From positions 372,001 through 436,000 of the forward strand of contig NZ_CP101323.1 in NCBI RefSeq assembly GCF_024300825.1: a stretch of DNA of 64,000 nt, given 5' to 3'. How positions within the stretch are numbered: position 1 is the stretch's first letter; each line of letters begins with the position of its first letter. Both the position numbers and the translations under genes were made by a program. This stretch comes from Natronomonas gomsonensis (GTDB lineage Archaea; Halobacteriota; Halobacteria; Halobacteriales; Haloarculaceae). The notes beneath the pieces were generated by a model, which saw nothing but the letters and a program-made list of their open reading frames with translations, did no database searches and was not told the DNA's origin. This document shows positions 42,427 through 50,743 of the stretch, piece after piece.

Positions 42427-43299
42427 TCACAAAACTTTAACAAGAGCATCTGCCACTGCCTCAGGCAAACTGTGGAACTTCTTGTGAGCTACACGGCGCG
42501 GCATCTCAATCTGGATCCCTTGGTAGTCCTCCGCGAAATGGTTCATCGACATCGACGTTCCCTTCCCGGTCAGCTTCATCTCCTCGTAATCCGTCCTGAC
42601 ATCGTACTTCGACGGCACAGGACCTCGAATACTGTCCGCTATTCTTTCCCGGATCTCACGATCCGCCATGCCACCGACGCCGACATGATCCGCCTTCTGA
42701 ATATGGAAACCGATACCGTACCGAAAACTTCTGTCCTCCTCCTTCAGCTGTTTCAGGCCTGGGTACGCATCGTAGCCCTTGACCGGCTTGCTGACGTGCC
42801 AACGCTTCGTCGCATCCTTCCCCTCCGGAGAATAGTACCCGTGTAGGCCCCAGAACGTGCTCGGGATTCCCTGACCAAGCAACTGCTTGAACAGGTACAT
42901 CCCCATCTCATCAGTGTTATACTCGACATCGCCGCCGTGAGGACAGGAGATGAAGACTTCTGCCGCGGTTTGATGCCAGAACGTCTCCGCAATATCACCA
43001 CGGGGAAAGGCCTCGTCCTTATCCTCGAGCGGGACAGTGGAACGCAGCTGGACCTCGTCGCCTGGTTCCATCCCGACTCTTTCACGGCCTCTCTTACTGG
43101 TACGGAAATCTACAGAACTGTCGCTGTGAACTTCTTCTACGACGTAGTACGCATTCAAAGTATCCGATTCAAGCCGGACATGGCCTTTCCGACTCTTCCC
43201 CAGCTGGTGCGCCAGTTTCTCAGAGAGACTGCAGCGGTACCGCTTCTCTTTGACCGCGTCCTGATCAGTACGGGCCTTGGAAACAGTTGCACGGACCAT
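42427..43299 (-). CDS. Poly-gamma-glutamate hydrolase-like zinc enzyme (PF05908-like)
   Basis: 290 aa. FISCPHGGDVEYNTDEM, then STFWGLHGYYSPEG, KRWHVSKPVKGYD, RYGIGFHIQK and VGVGGMADREIRERI follow the order of the phage-type poly-gamma-glutamate hydrolase (carboxypeptidase-like) family; His and Glu of PHGGDVE and His of GFHIQK are likely zinc ligands. The N-terminal ~100 residues form an extra basic domain. In phages such enzymes cut capsule polymer; several haloarchaea make poly-gamma-glutamate, so a role in reaching or leaving the host surface is plausible. Confidence 0.6.
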   Translation of the reverse strand: MVRATVSKARTDQDAVKEKRYRCSLSEKLAHQLGKSRKGHVRLESDTLNAYYVVEEVHSDSSVDFRTSKRGRERVGMEPGDEVQLRSTVPLEDKDEAFPRGDIAETFWHQTAAEVFISCPHGGDVEYNTDEMGMYLFKQLLGQGIPSTFWGLHGYYSPEGKDATKRWHVSKPVKGYDAYPGLKQLKEEDRSFRYGIGFHIQKADHVGVGGMADREIRERIADSIRGPVPSKYDVRTDYEEMKLTGKGTSMSMNHFAEDYQGIQIEMPRRVAHKKFHSLPEAVADALVKVL

Positions 43300-43307
43300 G
43301 GATACCC

Positions 43308-44297
43308 TTAGATATCGGGCAGTTTCTGAGCACTCCGCCCGATCTGGGAATCCACCTCGACCACTCCGGAGTCTTCATCCTTGTACTCATCCTGCAGCTC
43401 GATCATGCCCTCAACCATCTCCATCATCTTATCCGCCTTCTCCCAGCGATGCTCGTCACGTTCAAACTCGAGCTGGCTGCGCGCCTTCTCGATCTCCCAG
43501 TCCTGCTGCTCCCACTCCTTCTCCAAACGTTGTTCATCTAGATCCATCCTCCGCATATCCTCCTCATGATCCAGCTTCCGTTGCATCCGCTTCCGGCCAT
43601 CCTCCTTCCGGATCTTCTCCTTCTTCGTCTCCTCCTGAATACGGGTCTGCTCTAACTGCCGTTCCTGCTTCATCTCAACCTTCTCCCTCTCCAACCGATT
43701 CTTCATCCTCTCTTTTTTCATCTCGAACTCCTTCTGCAGCTCAGCCTCCTCTAACTGCCGAACTTGTTGAACCTGTTCCTGCCACGCTTTGAACTGCATC
43801 TCCCAGGCCTGAAGCCTGCGGTTGAACTCGACTTCCTCGTACACGTCCTGGAGACAGTCCCAGCAGTAGGCCTCCTGGTGAGGCCCGTAACCATACCTGT
43901 GCTCCTGGCACAGGACTGTATCACAGGCCGCACAACGCCCTGCACAGATTTCACACGTCCTCGTCTTGCACTCCACACACCGGCCGTGAAGCTTGTTAGA
44001 AAACTCCTGGCCACCGGTAACAGTCTTACAGGAAGGGCAGATAGGCCTTTTCCGGATCTTTATCTCGAACTGATCTCCATTCTTCATTCCCCGCAGAACT
44101 ATGTTCGAGGCCTTCCCGTTCCCTGCCTCGACCGGTTGCAGAATATTCATCTCTGCCGAGAGCTTGTCGGTACCGTCATCCAGCTCTTCGATTTCCGGAG
44201 GATCAACGGCTACATCTTCGACAGAGGAGACATCGATGTCTAATCCGAGATCGTCGACAGCTGACTCAAGCCGCTTCTGCAATTGGTTTACGGACAT
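43308..44297 (-). CDS. B-box-like zinc finger with long coiled coil
   Basis: 329 aa. Residues about 85-150 carry many Cys/His pairs (CPSCKTV, CVECKTRTCEICAGRCAAC, CQEHRYGYG, YCWDC), like a cross-brace or B-box finger. From about 155 to 305 it is one Arg/Glu/Lys/Gln-rich helix. The layout resembles a scaffold. Second gene of a three-gene operon. Confidence 0.6.
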   Translation of the reverse strand: MSVNQLQKRLESAVDDLGLDIDVSSVEDVAVDPPEIEELDDGTDKLSAEMNILQPVEAGNGKASNIVLRGMKNGDQFEIKIRKRPICPSCKTVTGGQEFSNKLHGRCVECKTRTCEICAGRCAACDTVLCQEHRYGYGPHQEAYCWDCLQDVYEEVEFNRRLQAWEMQFKAWQEQVQQVRQLEEAELQKEFEMKKERMKNRLEREKVEMKQERQLEQTRIQEETKKEKIRKEDGRKRMQRKLDHEEDMRRMDLDEQRLEKEWEQQDWEIEKARSQLEFERDEHRWEKADKMMEMVEGMIELQDEYKDEDSGVVEVDSQIGRSAQKLPDI

Positions 44298-44303
44298 AGA
44301 TAT

Positions 44304-45050
44304 CTACATCCCTCCGCTGTCTCCCATGCCGCCGACGTCTCCATCTGCTACGCCCCCACTATCTCCCATGCCTGCTACATCACCACTGTCCCCTGCGTCT
44401 CCAGATCCGCTGTCTCCTGAGGAAGCGTTTGCAGCTTCTGCATAGGCGTCTACGTCCGTCGAAGGCCCGAGGTTGTCTGCTACACTCACCTCGCCGCTGT
44501 CACCGGCTTCTCCACTGTCTCCTGAGTCTCCTTCCGCTGCTACATCGCTGTAACTGGTGCTGGTGTTGCCTGGCTGGGCGGCGTCGATCATCGCCTTGGC
44601 CTCGACCCTGCTGTCCGCATCAATAATAGACGGGTCGTTCATCACGTCGCTCATGATGAACCGGTTGTTCCCTGCTTTCCGAGCAGTCTGGGAAGGAAGC
44701 TCCTGACTGTAGCTGTACTGCCGGGCCTCAGATATCATCTGCTTTCCGTAATCCAAGTGTGTAGATCTTCTCGGATTATCGGCTTGATCCATCAGCTTCT
44801 TTTCGTCTTCATCGTCGAGATCGTCGTCGGGTTCGACTTCAGGCCTTTCCTCGATTTCATCTTCTTCCATCTGTCGGTGCTTCCCCCGGAGCTGATCTTC
44901 GGGGACTTCGCTGCGGTGGACCAGATCGACCTTGGACTCGCCCCGGATCCTGGTGTAGTAGTAGGAATCGTACTTGTCGTATAGGACATCCCGGTCTTTC
45001 AGCAGATCTAGAATCTTCCTCTTGACCTTCCGAGCAGCAGAACCCAGCAT
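44304..45050 (-). CDS. Protein with Gly/Asp/Ser low-complexity tail
   Basis: 248 aa. The basic N-terminus (SAARKVKRKILDLLKDRD) is followed by an acidic helical part and a C-terminal tail of repeated GDSGDSG/GMGDSGG units, possibly flexible or sticky. First gene of the operon; ATG at 45050. A structural role is possible. No family recognised. Confidence 0.55.
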   Translation of the reverse strand: MLGSAARKVKRKILDLLKDRDVLYDKYDSYYYTRIRGESKVDLVHRSEVPEDQLRGKHRQMEEDEIEERPEVEPDDDLDDEDEKKLMDQADNPRRSTHLDYGKQMISEARQYSYSQELPSQTARKAGNNRFIMSDVMNDPSIIDADSRVEAKAMIDAAQPGNTSTSYSDVAAEGDSGDSGEAGDSGEVSVADNLGPSTDVDAYAEAANASSGDSGSGDAGDSGDVAGMGDSGGVADGDVGGMGDSGGM

Positions 45051-45156
45051 GACTGTTTCTTACTTCTAAAGTAGAGTCTCACTCCGTGTTAAAAATTTGC
45101 AGTGTAAAGGTTTCGCGTTCCCTATGATTAATCGTGATAGAAATAGGATGAGAAAG

Positions 45157-45291
45157 CTGGAGGCACTGAGGCTTCTGAACTATGGAAACCACTCACCGAC
45201 AAAGACGGTGTGATACAAGGCCTCACTCCATGGGCACGCCGTGAGTGAAGTCAGAATCTAAGTGGTGATTCCAACCGCCAATAACCTCCAG
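45157..45291. ncRNA. Structured RNA candidate
   Basis: No gene covers 45051-45787. Within it, 135 nt fold into a closed structure: P1 CTGGAGG (45157-45163) with CCTCCAG (45285-45291); P2 ACCACT (45188-45193) with AGTGGT (45261-45266); P3 CACCG (45194-45198) with CGGTG (45206-45210); P4 TCACTC (45223-45228) with GAGTGA (45243-45248). TTCTGA (45173-45178) can pair with TCAGAA (45251-45256), crossing P2 as a pseudoknot. No protein frame fits. Strand unknown. It does not match tRNA, and I see no RNase P or SRP signature. Confidence 0.5.
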
Positions 45292-45487
45292 ACTGTATCA
45301 TCAACTTTCTTACTTATGTTTAAAAATCTATTCTGGGGGTCGGAACCGAGATTTCAGTATAATCATTCTGAGGTGTACAAGTAGACCCTGGACTGATTTA
45401 CTGCATCAGCTGCACACTCTCATGACGGGTAGGCCTGTGGACGTCGTCGATCAACCTCCATCGGACATATTGCGTTCTGCGCTGAAG

Positions 45488-45670
45488 GTACACCCGTGTA
45501 CTACACCCCTGTACTATTGACGGAACACCCCGTGTACTGGATGAAAACGGTATAGGCCTTAGAACAGGGTTTCACACAGTGTAGAACAGGAAAATCGGGT
45601 GGAACAGGGGTAGGCCTTTACGGGGAATACCCCGGTATAGAGAGGTAGGCTGGTATAGAGAACACCGGGG
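45488..45670. repeat. Cluster of short iterated repeats
   Basis: Three related units ACACCC(C)(G/C)TGTACT at 45490-45502, 45503-45515 and 45525-45538, the first being a palindrome GTACACCCGTGTAC (45488-45501). Three (A/T/G)GAACAGG copies at 45561, 45584 and 45601. GGTATAG at 45549, 45634 and 45653-45658. CCCCGGT (45630-45636) is inverted at 45664-45670 (ACCGGGG). Dense iterons like these mark replication, partition or operator sites. Confidence 0.45.
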
Positions 45671-45787
45671 ATTCAATCGGTGCTGAAATTCTGGGCGGTA
45701 TCTGTTTTTCGGGACGGGTATGGAAGTGTGATGAGAGGAAGATAGAAACGGGAGAGAGGATGTGGAGAGAGGGAGAGGTTCCCGGTT

Positions 45788-45898
45788 TCAGTTCTCTGAA
45801 TTGTTGAGTGCTTCGAGGTTTTCGTTCAGCCTCTCCAATTCCTCTGTCAGTTTGTCGAGTCGATTACGGTCGTGCTTGTTGAGATTGAGTTGTTCCAT
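45788..45898 (-). CDS. 36-residue leucine-rich helical peptide
   Basis: ATG at 45898, TGA at 45788: one amphipathic helix rich in Leu, Asn and Glu (RLDKLTEELERLNENLEAL). Lies 7 nt after the stop of the 45905 gene. Could form a coiled coil with a partner. Confidence 0.45.
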   Translation of the reverse strand: MEQLNLNKHDRNRLDKLTEELERLNENLEALNNSEN

Positions 45899-45904
45899 AG
45901 TGGT

Positions 45905-46153
45905 TCAAGGCCTCGCTGGTTCGGGGTTTTCTTCCATCCATTCGAAGGCCTTTGTCCGGGCTTTTTCGAGGTCGCTGATTCCGGTGTCTTCGACTAATCC
46001 TTCTTCGTGTCCTATAATGAGGAAAAGGTCGAATCCCTCTGTATCTGATTGTCCGGTATGCCTGATTTCGAGGGTTCCTGTTTTCTGGTTTCTCCATGCT
46101 TCTACTGCTGTGCCCGGTTCCTCTACGGGTTTCCAGTTTTCTGGTAAGTCCAC
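45905..46153 (-). CDS. Hypothetical small protein
   Basis: 82 aa, GTG start at 46153. The layout of strands (TGTLEIRHTGQSD, FDLFLIIGHEEG) and helices suggests a small alpha/beta fold. Follows the zinc-ribbon gene by 16 nt. Confidence 0.5.
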   Translation of the reverse strand: MDLPENWKPVEEPGTAVEAWRNQKTGTLEIRHTGQSDTEGFDLFLIIGHEEGLVEDTGISDLEKARTKAFEWMEENPEPARP

Positions 46154-46169
46154 TTTGTATCAGGCCCTT

Positions 46170-46403
46170 TCAGTCTACGAATTTCTCTGCTATTTTTTCG
46201 GCTTTTTCGTGCATCTGGTCGGTGTGGTCGATGTTGCTTCTCTTGATTACACCTACTCTTCCGAAGTCCCGGCCACAACCGCCGTCATCCTCTTCGCATT
46301 TGACGTAGACTTTCCAGATTGAGCTATTTTCTTCTGTGCTTGAGTATACTGCTTTTTCGCCGCAGTTGGGGCATTTTCCATCTTTTATTTTGTGTGCTAA
46401 CAT
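46170..46403 (-). CDS. Zinc-ribbon protein
   Basis: 77 aa. CPNCGEKAVYSS and CEEDDGGCGRDFG form a zinc ribbon resembling the phage Ogr/Delta or Tn3-type small fingers. Divergent from the ArdC-like gene; an A/T-rich promoter region (46404-46470) lies between. Confidence 0.55.
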   Translation of the reverse strand: MLAHKIKDGKCPNCGEKAVYSSTEENSSIWKVYVKCEEDDGGCGRDFGRVGVIKRSNIDHTDQMHEKAEKIAEKFVD

Positions 46404-46470
46404 ATTCTAACCAACTATTCTTTAGATATGTTTAAACTTTTTTAAATATTTAGATATATGTAAACTATAG

Positions 46471-47436
46471 GTGGTTAGGATTACACAACAAGACAATTTA
46501 CCACAAGAATACGAAAAAGCAGAAAATCAGCTTGAAGAAATATACGAACTGTTCAAGTCAGGAGAGATTGAGGAAAAGGCCTCAAAAGCGTTAATCACTC
46601 CTAAAGAAGGAGATGAAAGGCCTCTACACGACTGGAGCTTCAGAAACCGGTTGATGGTTATGATAACCGGTACAAGAGACGCCAGAGGCTACAACCAGTG
46701 GCAGGAAGTAGGGCGGCAAGTAAAGGAAGGAGCAGAATCAGTTAGAATCCTCGCACCCAGCACCTACACCAAAACTGTAGAAACAGATTCAGAGATTGAA
46801 AGACTCCGTGACAAAGGCTATGCGTCTAAGATAGAGGAAACCGAGGACGGAGTACAGTTCGAGATTATGAACGGTTACAGGGCTGTTCCTGTTTTCCCTG
46901 TAGAAGACACGAAGGAGATGGAAGACTTCGATGGAGAACCGTACAGGCCTGAACACCTCGATTACACACCGGACAGCGACGATCTCCCGGAACTGCTTCC
47001 GCTCGCTGAAAAACTCGGTGTAGAAGTGGAATACGACGCCGTCAGAACCCGGAAGGCCTACGGCAGTTACGGTAACGACAAAATCCGACTTCACACTGAG
47101 GAACAGCAGACGTTTTACCACGAACTTGCCCACAAAGTAGATGAAGAGATTCAAGGCGGCTTGAAGGCCGGACAAGACCGGGAACAAGAGGCCTGTGCGG
47201 AACTCGCCGCCGCCGTTCTCACAAGACTGTATGAGGGAGAGGAAGTGGCACAAGAGGCTTACAGCTACGAATATCTCCAGAACTACAGTGAGAAAAACGA
47301 AGAGGCCTATGATTTGGCTCTGAAAGTTCTCGGAAGAGTCGAGAAAATCCTGAAGTACGTGATAGAGAAAGCCGGGGAAGAGGAGCAGATTAACTCGGGA
47401 ACACGGGCGGTCGTCCGGGAAACAGTAGAAGGGTGA
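46471..47436 (+). CDS. ArdC-like antirestriction protein with zinc metallopeptidase domain
   Basis: 321 aa from GTG at 46471. Residues 50-100 (WSFRNRLMVMITGTRDARGY then WQEVGRQVKEGAESVRIL) match the ArdC N-terminal ssDNA-binding domain. FYHELAHKVDE (HExxH) with a downstream E (EQEACAELAAAV) is a zinc peptidase signature like that paired with ArdC and TraC-type proteins. ArdC proteins protect incoming plasmid DNA against host restriction. Strong TATA-like A/T stretch just upstream. Confidence 0.75.
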   Translation: MVRITQQDNLPQEYEKAENQLEEIYELFKSGEIEEKASKALITPKEGDERPLHDWSFRNRLMVMITGTRDARGYNQWQEVGRQVKEGAESVRILAPSTYTKTVETDSEIERLRDKGYASKIEETEDGVQFEIMNGYRAVPVFPVEDTKEMEDFDGEPYRPEHLDYTPDSDDLPELLPLAEKLGVEVEYDAVRTRKAYGSYGNDKIRLHTEEQQTFYHELAHKVDEEIQGGLKAGQDREQEACAELAAAVLTRLYEGEEVAQEAYSYEYLQNYSEKNEEAYDLALKVLGRVEKILKYVIEKAGEEEQINSGTRAVVRETVEG

Positions 47437-47915
47437 AACCGTTGGGAAAGGAACACGAGATAACGGTACACCGAACGAAGGTGCAGAAGGCCACGGTAAG
47501 GCCTGATCCTTCCTCTTCCTCTTTCCTCACCGAAACAGGAGAAACTGAAACCGTGGACTACAGCAGTGACAGTGGCGGGAAGCGGTACACCTGTAGTTGC
47601 GGGGAAGAGTTCCAAACCGAGGGAGAGGCCTACGACCACCTGAACAGTAATCAAGAAAGATACGTGGTTTTACGGACTGAGGCCTCCGACGCCGACTGTT
47701 TAGACTTCAGAGCAAATGACTTCCCGTTCAAGGCCCGGAGTAAGGAACACGCCATCAAGAAGTACATCGACGAACACGTTGAGGACCTGGATCCCGAGGA
47801 GATCGAGCAGGCCAGCTGCATGGAGATGCAGCACTACTTCGCCGTCAAGTGGGACGACATCAAGGCCTTCGGACACCCTGAAGAAGTACCGGTACACGGA
47901 GTTCTCGGGAAGTAA
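47433..47915 (+). CDS. Hypothetical protein with zinc-finger segment
   Basis: 160 aa, GTG start overlapping the ArdC stop. YTCSCGEEFQTEGEAYDHLN is a C-C-H type finger; the C-terminal half ends with MEMQHYFAVKWDDIKAFG. Co-expressed with the ArdC-like gene, function unknown. Confidence 0.5.
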   Translation: MKPLGKEHEITVHRTKVQKATVRPDPSSSSFLTETGETETVDYSSDSGGKRYTCSCGEEFQTEGEAYDHLNSNQERYVVLRTEASDADCLDFRANDFPFKARSKEHAIKKYIDEHVEDLDPEEIEQASCMEMQHYFAVKWDDIKAFGHPEEVPVHGVLGK

Positions 47916-47973
47916 GGCCTACCAGATTTTTTCTCTTTCTTTTTCTCTGCCTGTCTTACCAGACAATGACTGA

Positions 47974-47988
47974 TATAACACCGTTATA
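47974..47988. promoter_or_regulatory. Palindromic operator TATAAC-ACC-GTTATA
   Basis: 15-bp palindrome with a 3-nt centre, about 110 bp upstream of the 48101 gene. The same arms occur twice in the origin region at 50482-50498 and 50500-50516. Confidence 0.5.
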
Positions 47989-48100
47989 CGCAAGGGTTTG
48001 TCTGTTAAGGACTGCAGACGCCTCGTATTATGCTACATTTTCCATAGATATTAAAAATATCTTTACATATATTCAAATAAAGAAGCAGGTGAACCACAGA

Positions 48101-48403
48101 ATGACCAAAGACATCAACGAAATCCTATCAGAATTTCCAACACCACGCAACGGCAAAACACAGATAGAAAACCTCGCAGACTACTTCCACGCCAAGAAAA
48201 CTAGTCACAAACACGAGGCCTCCAAAGAAGTTCAGATCGCCCACCAGACAGGAACACAGTTCGAAGAAACCTACGAAAAACTCACCCAAGAAGAACAGAA
48301 ACTATTCGACCTCCACCTTATGAGCAAAAGACTTGGACAATCGGAAAACACTACAATCGAGACATTAGCCGCCAGCCACCAATCATTAACGATTAATAAT
48401 TAA
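48101..48403 (+). CDS. Hypothetical helical protein
   Basis: 100 aa from ATG at 48101, with AGGTGA 8-13 nt upstream. Helical, Lys/His/Gln-rich for this element. Preceded by a long A/T-rich leader with the TATAAC operator. Function unknown; co-regulation with the origin region is suggested by the shared operator. Confidence 0.5.
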   Translation: MTKDINEILSEFPTPRNGKTQIENLADYFHAKKTSHKHEASKEVQIAHQTGTQFEETYEKLTQEEQKLFDLHLMSKRLGQSENTTIETLAASHQSLTINN

Positions 48404-48425
48404 GGAAATTGCTAAGACGTTCATT

Positions 48426-49010
48426 CTACCTTTCTTGTACTTCCACCAAGTTAGTCCACTCCCAACCCCCGCCAGACAGATCCCGTGCATAACCATCCAT
48501 CTTCAAATCCTGTAGATCTCCTACATAGTAGCTGAACTCCGGATCAGCAACCAACCAAAAACCAGTCTCAGCACTCTCCTCCTCAAAGAAGATCTCATCC
48601 GCATCCCTACCCAATTCTTGACGATAGAATTTTCGCAAAACACTACACACCAGCTCAGTGTCCGGAACAGGACAATACACCTCCGGAAACACATGCTGAT
48701 TCTCACCCAAAGGATCCCTGACAACAACAAACCGGACATCAAGGCCTACACTCTGATACAGACTTCCCAACAACACAGATTGATCCTGACAGTCACCATC
48801 CAAACGATCCATCATCTCCCCAGGAGACGGAACATCAGGGCCTGAAAGAGAATAGCTCGAACCACTTTCCACGAAAAAATGCAGAGCACAGGCCTCAACC
48901 ATCCAATCGGGGAACTCACTGCCAGCAAAAACACGTCTAAGCTCACTAGGAACGTGAGGAAACGCCTCCGGCTCCAACTCCGAAAAATACGCTACAGAAT
49001 CAACAACCAT
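48426..49010 (-). CDS. Transglutaminase-like cysteine-protease-fold protein
   Basis: 194 aa. LDGDCQDQSVLLGSLYQSVG (Cys), NQHVFPEVYC (His) and WLVADPEFSYYVGD (Asp) supply the Cys-His-Asp triad of the transglutaminase-like superfamily. In prokaryotes these are mostly proteases or peptide-bond-modifying enzymes. Coupled (6 nt) to the gene at 49017. Confidence 0.6.
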   Translation of the reverse strand: MVVDSVAYFSELEPEAFPHVPSELRRVFAGSEFPDWMVEACALHFFVESGSSYSLSGPDVPSPGEMMDRLDGDCQDQSVLLGSLYQSVGLDVRFVVVRDPLGENQHVFPEVYCPVPDTELVCSVLRKFYRQELGRDADEIFFEEESAETGFWLVADPEFSYYVGDLQDLKMDGYARDLSGGGWEWTNLVEVQER

Positions 49011-49016
49011 AACCCT

Positions 49017-49850
49017 TCAATCCCTGAACCGGTTCAACATCTCATCTAACTTCTCAACCTCCGGATCACTACTTTCACCGCCCTGATCAGGGAACTTCCC
49101 AGTCATCTCACCGTAACTATCCTCAGTAGAGGCAAGGCCTCCACTTCCTTTACTCTCTTTCACCTTCATCAACAAACTCTCAGCCTCCATCTTTGAGACC
49201 TTACCTTCCTCCACCATTTGCCCCAAGAGAGACAGCAACTCCTCAGAACTCAACTCACCGTAATCAAATCCCTGCCCTCCGGAACTTCCATCAATTTCAC
49301 TGCCGCTTTCATAGTAACTGATAGGCCTCCGACGAATATCTGCCATTATTTCTCCGTCAAGAATCTCCTTGCACTTCTCATAAACGAACTTGTACATCCT
49401 ATCCTCCGAGCGGTGAGACCGAAGTTCTGAACGATCCAAGTACTCATGCCGATCAAGCCACCTAACCCACTGATCCCGGCCGTTGACGTTTATAATATCT
49501 CTCTCATACATCGTCTCGAAATCAGCTCTAGAAACACCGTCCTTAGGCCTGAAATTCATATCCACGCCAGTACCGCCAGTATCATCCCTCACCTGCTCTC
49601 CCTGGCCTCGACCAGGTCCGACGTCAACATCAATATCATCCAGTGACGGAGGATCAGGGATCTCACGGCCACCACCTCCCAATCCAGCTGGTTCAACGTC
49701 CTGATTCACTTGATCATTTCCTTGCCCAAACTTACGATCTAGCTCATCACGAGCAACCTCCTCACGATCCTCAGGACGAGTATAGTCTACACCCTCGTAA
49801 CTATCTAAGAAACCCTGCGTGAACTCGATCAGCGGATGCTTGTCTCCCAT
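49017..49850 (-). CDS. Hypothetical protein
   Basis: 277 aa. N-terminal acidic disordered part (to about 100), a central helical domain (RADFETMYERDIINVNGRDQ) and a C-terminal SHOCT-like hairpin (LSSEELLSLLGQMVEEGKVS). Possible scaffold partner of the transglutaminase-like protein. Confidence 0.5.
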   Translation of the reverse strand: MGDKHPLIEFTQGFLDSYEGVDYTRPEDREEVARDELDRKFGQGNDQVNQDVEPAGLGGGGREIPDPPSLDDIDVDVGPGRGQGEQVRDDTGGTGVDMNFRPKDGVSRADFETMYERDIINVNGRDQWVRWLDRHEYLDRSELRSHRSEDRMYKFVYEKCKEILDGEIMADIRRRPISYYESGSEIDGSSGGQGFDYGELSSEELLSLLGQMVEEGKVSKMEAESLLMKVKESKGSGGLASTEDSYGEMTGKFPDQGGESSDPEVEKLDEMLNRFRD

Positions 49851-49899
49851 AGCTATCTGAAAGCCTCGTTCCTTACCATGTAACTACCATTCTCCAACA

Positions 49900-50743
49900 C
49901 TATAAGACATCAGGAAAGATGGGGCTTCCAAACCCCTGAGTACAGAATCGGTTCGAAACGGTAGGGCAAAACAGCATATACAGGCCTCAACAATCCGTAA
50001 TGTAGGAGTGCGTTTCGATTTAAACACGGAGGATTTCTAACCGGTAAAAACCACTCATCAACCAGTACAGGAACTCTGAGGCCATACCATCTCAGCGTTC
50101 ACCCTGCTCTTTGGTGTGGTACTCGTTCTATGACACCCTCGAACTCTAGTAAAGACGATTCAGAGAGAAACATCCCTTGGAAATTTTTTTTTGGGGATGA
50201 TACACCCCACTGATGACAAAATCTTAGAATTATTCAAGTTTTTAGGAAATGGTGGCAGAAATAGAGTGTTATAGGCCTTAACGGCTTGAAATATAGGAGC
50301 AGATTTTCAGGCTGACTCAATTAATTTCCGAAAAATTTGCTACCGGCATGTGATGAATAGAGGGGTAAATCAAAGGTAAAAGAGCTAAAGATGTCGATAT
50401 TGCTTCTCAGCAGTTTTTTTAAAGACGTCAAGTATGTGTGTGTGACCATTTCCGAAAAAACTACTTTCCCAAAGAAATTTGATATAACACTGTTATATTA
50501 TATAACGCTGTTATATTCTATATCACTCCTCACCTCATTTAAAAAGGTCCGATATTTTCCAGGTCTCACACCTCTCTTCTCTTGGATATTTAGGAAATGG
50601 TCACACACAGGCAAATCTCTCACACACAGTTGAGTACAGATTTGGAGAATTGGATTGTCGAGCTAAGATCCATGAGATCTTTTCCGAACTTACAGAACAA
50701 ATTGAACCAAAGGAATAAAAAAGGAAATTGTCCAGAAATAAAT
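49900..50743. other. Candidate replication origin upstream of orc1/cdc6
   Basis: About 840 bp without a convincing gene. TTTAGGAAATGGT occurs twice in direct orientation (50241-50253, 50589-50601) and once inverted with one mismatch (50445-50457). ATTTCCGAAAAA occurs at 50324-50335 and 50448-50459. The stretch is A/T-rich from 50340 to 50590. Inverted repeats next to orc1/cdc6 are the hallmark of haloarchaeal origins; the sequences differ from the usual ORB consensus as I know it. Confidence 0.55.
50482..50516. promoter_or_regulatory. Two tandem palindromic operators
   Basis: ATATAAC-ACT-GTTATAT (50482-50498) and ATATAAC-GCT-GTTATAT (50500-50516), centres 18 bp apart. Same arms as the site at 47974. 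Likely binding site for a dimeric repressor controlling orc1/cdc6 or origin firing. Confidence 0.55.

Noticed and set aside
50597-50743. Upstream extension of the Orc1/Cdc6 protein
   Set aside because: The added residues are basic and low in acidic residues, and cross the origin-like repeat and an AATAAAAAAG promoter; MSQSDNTTN is a typical start.
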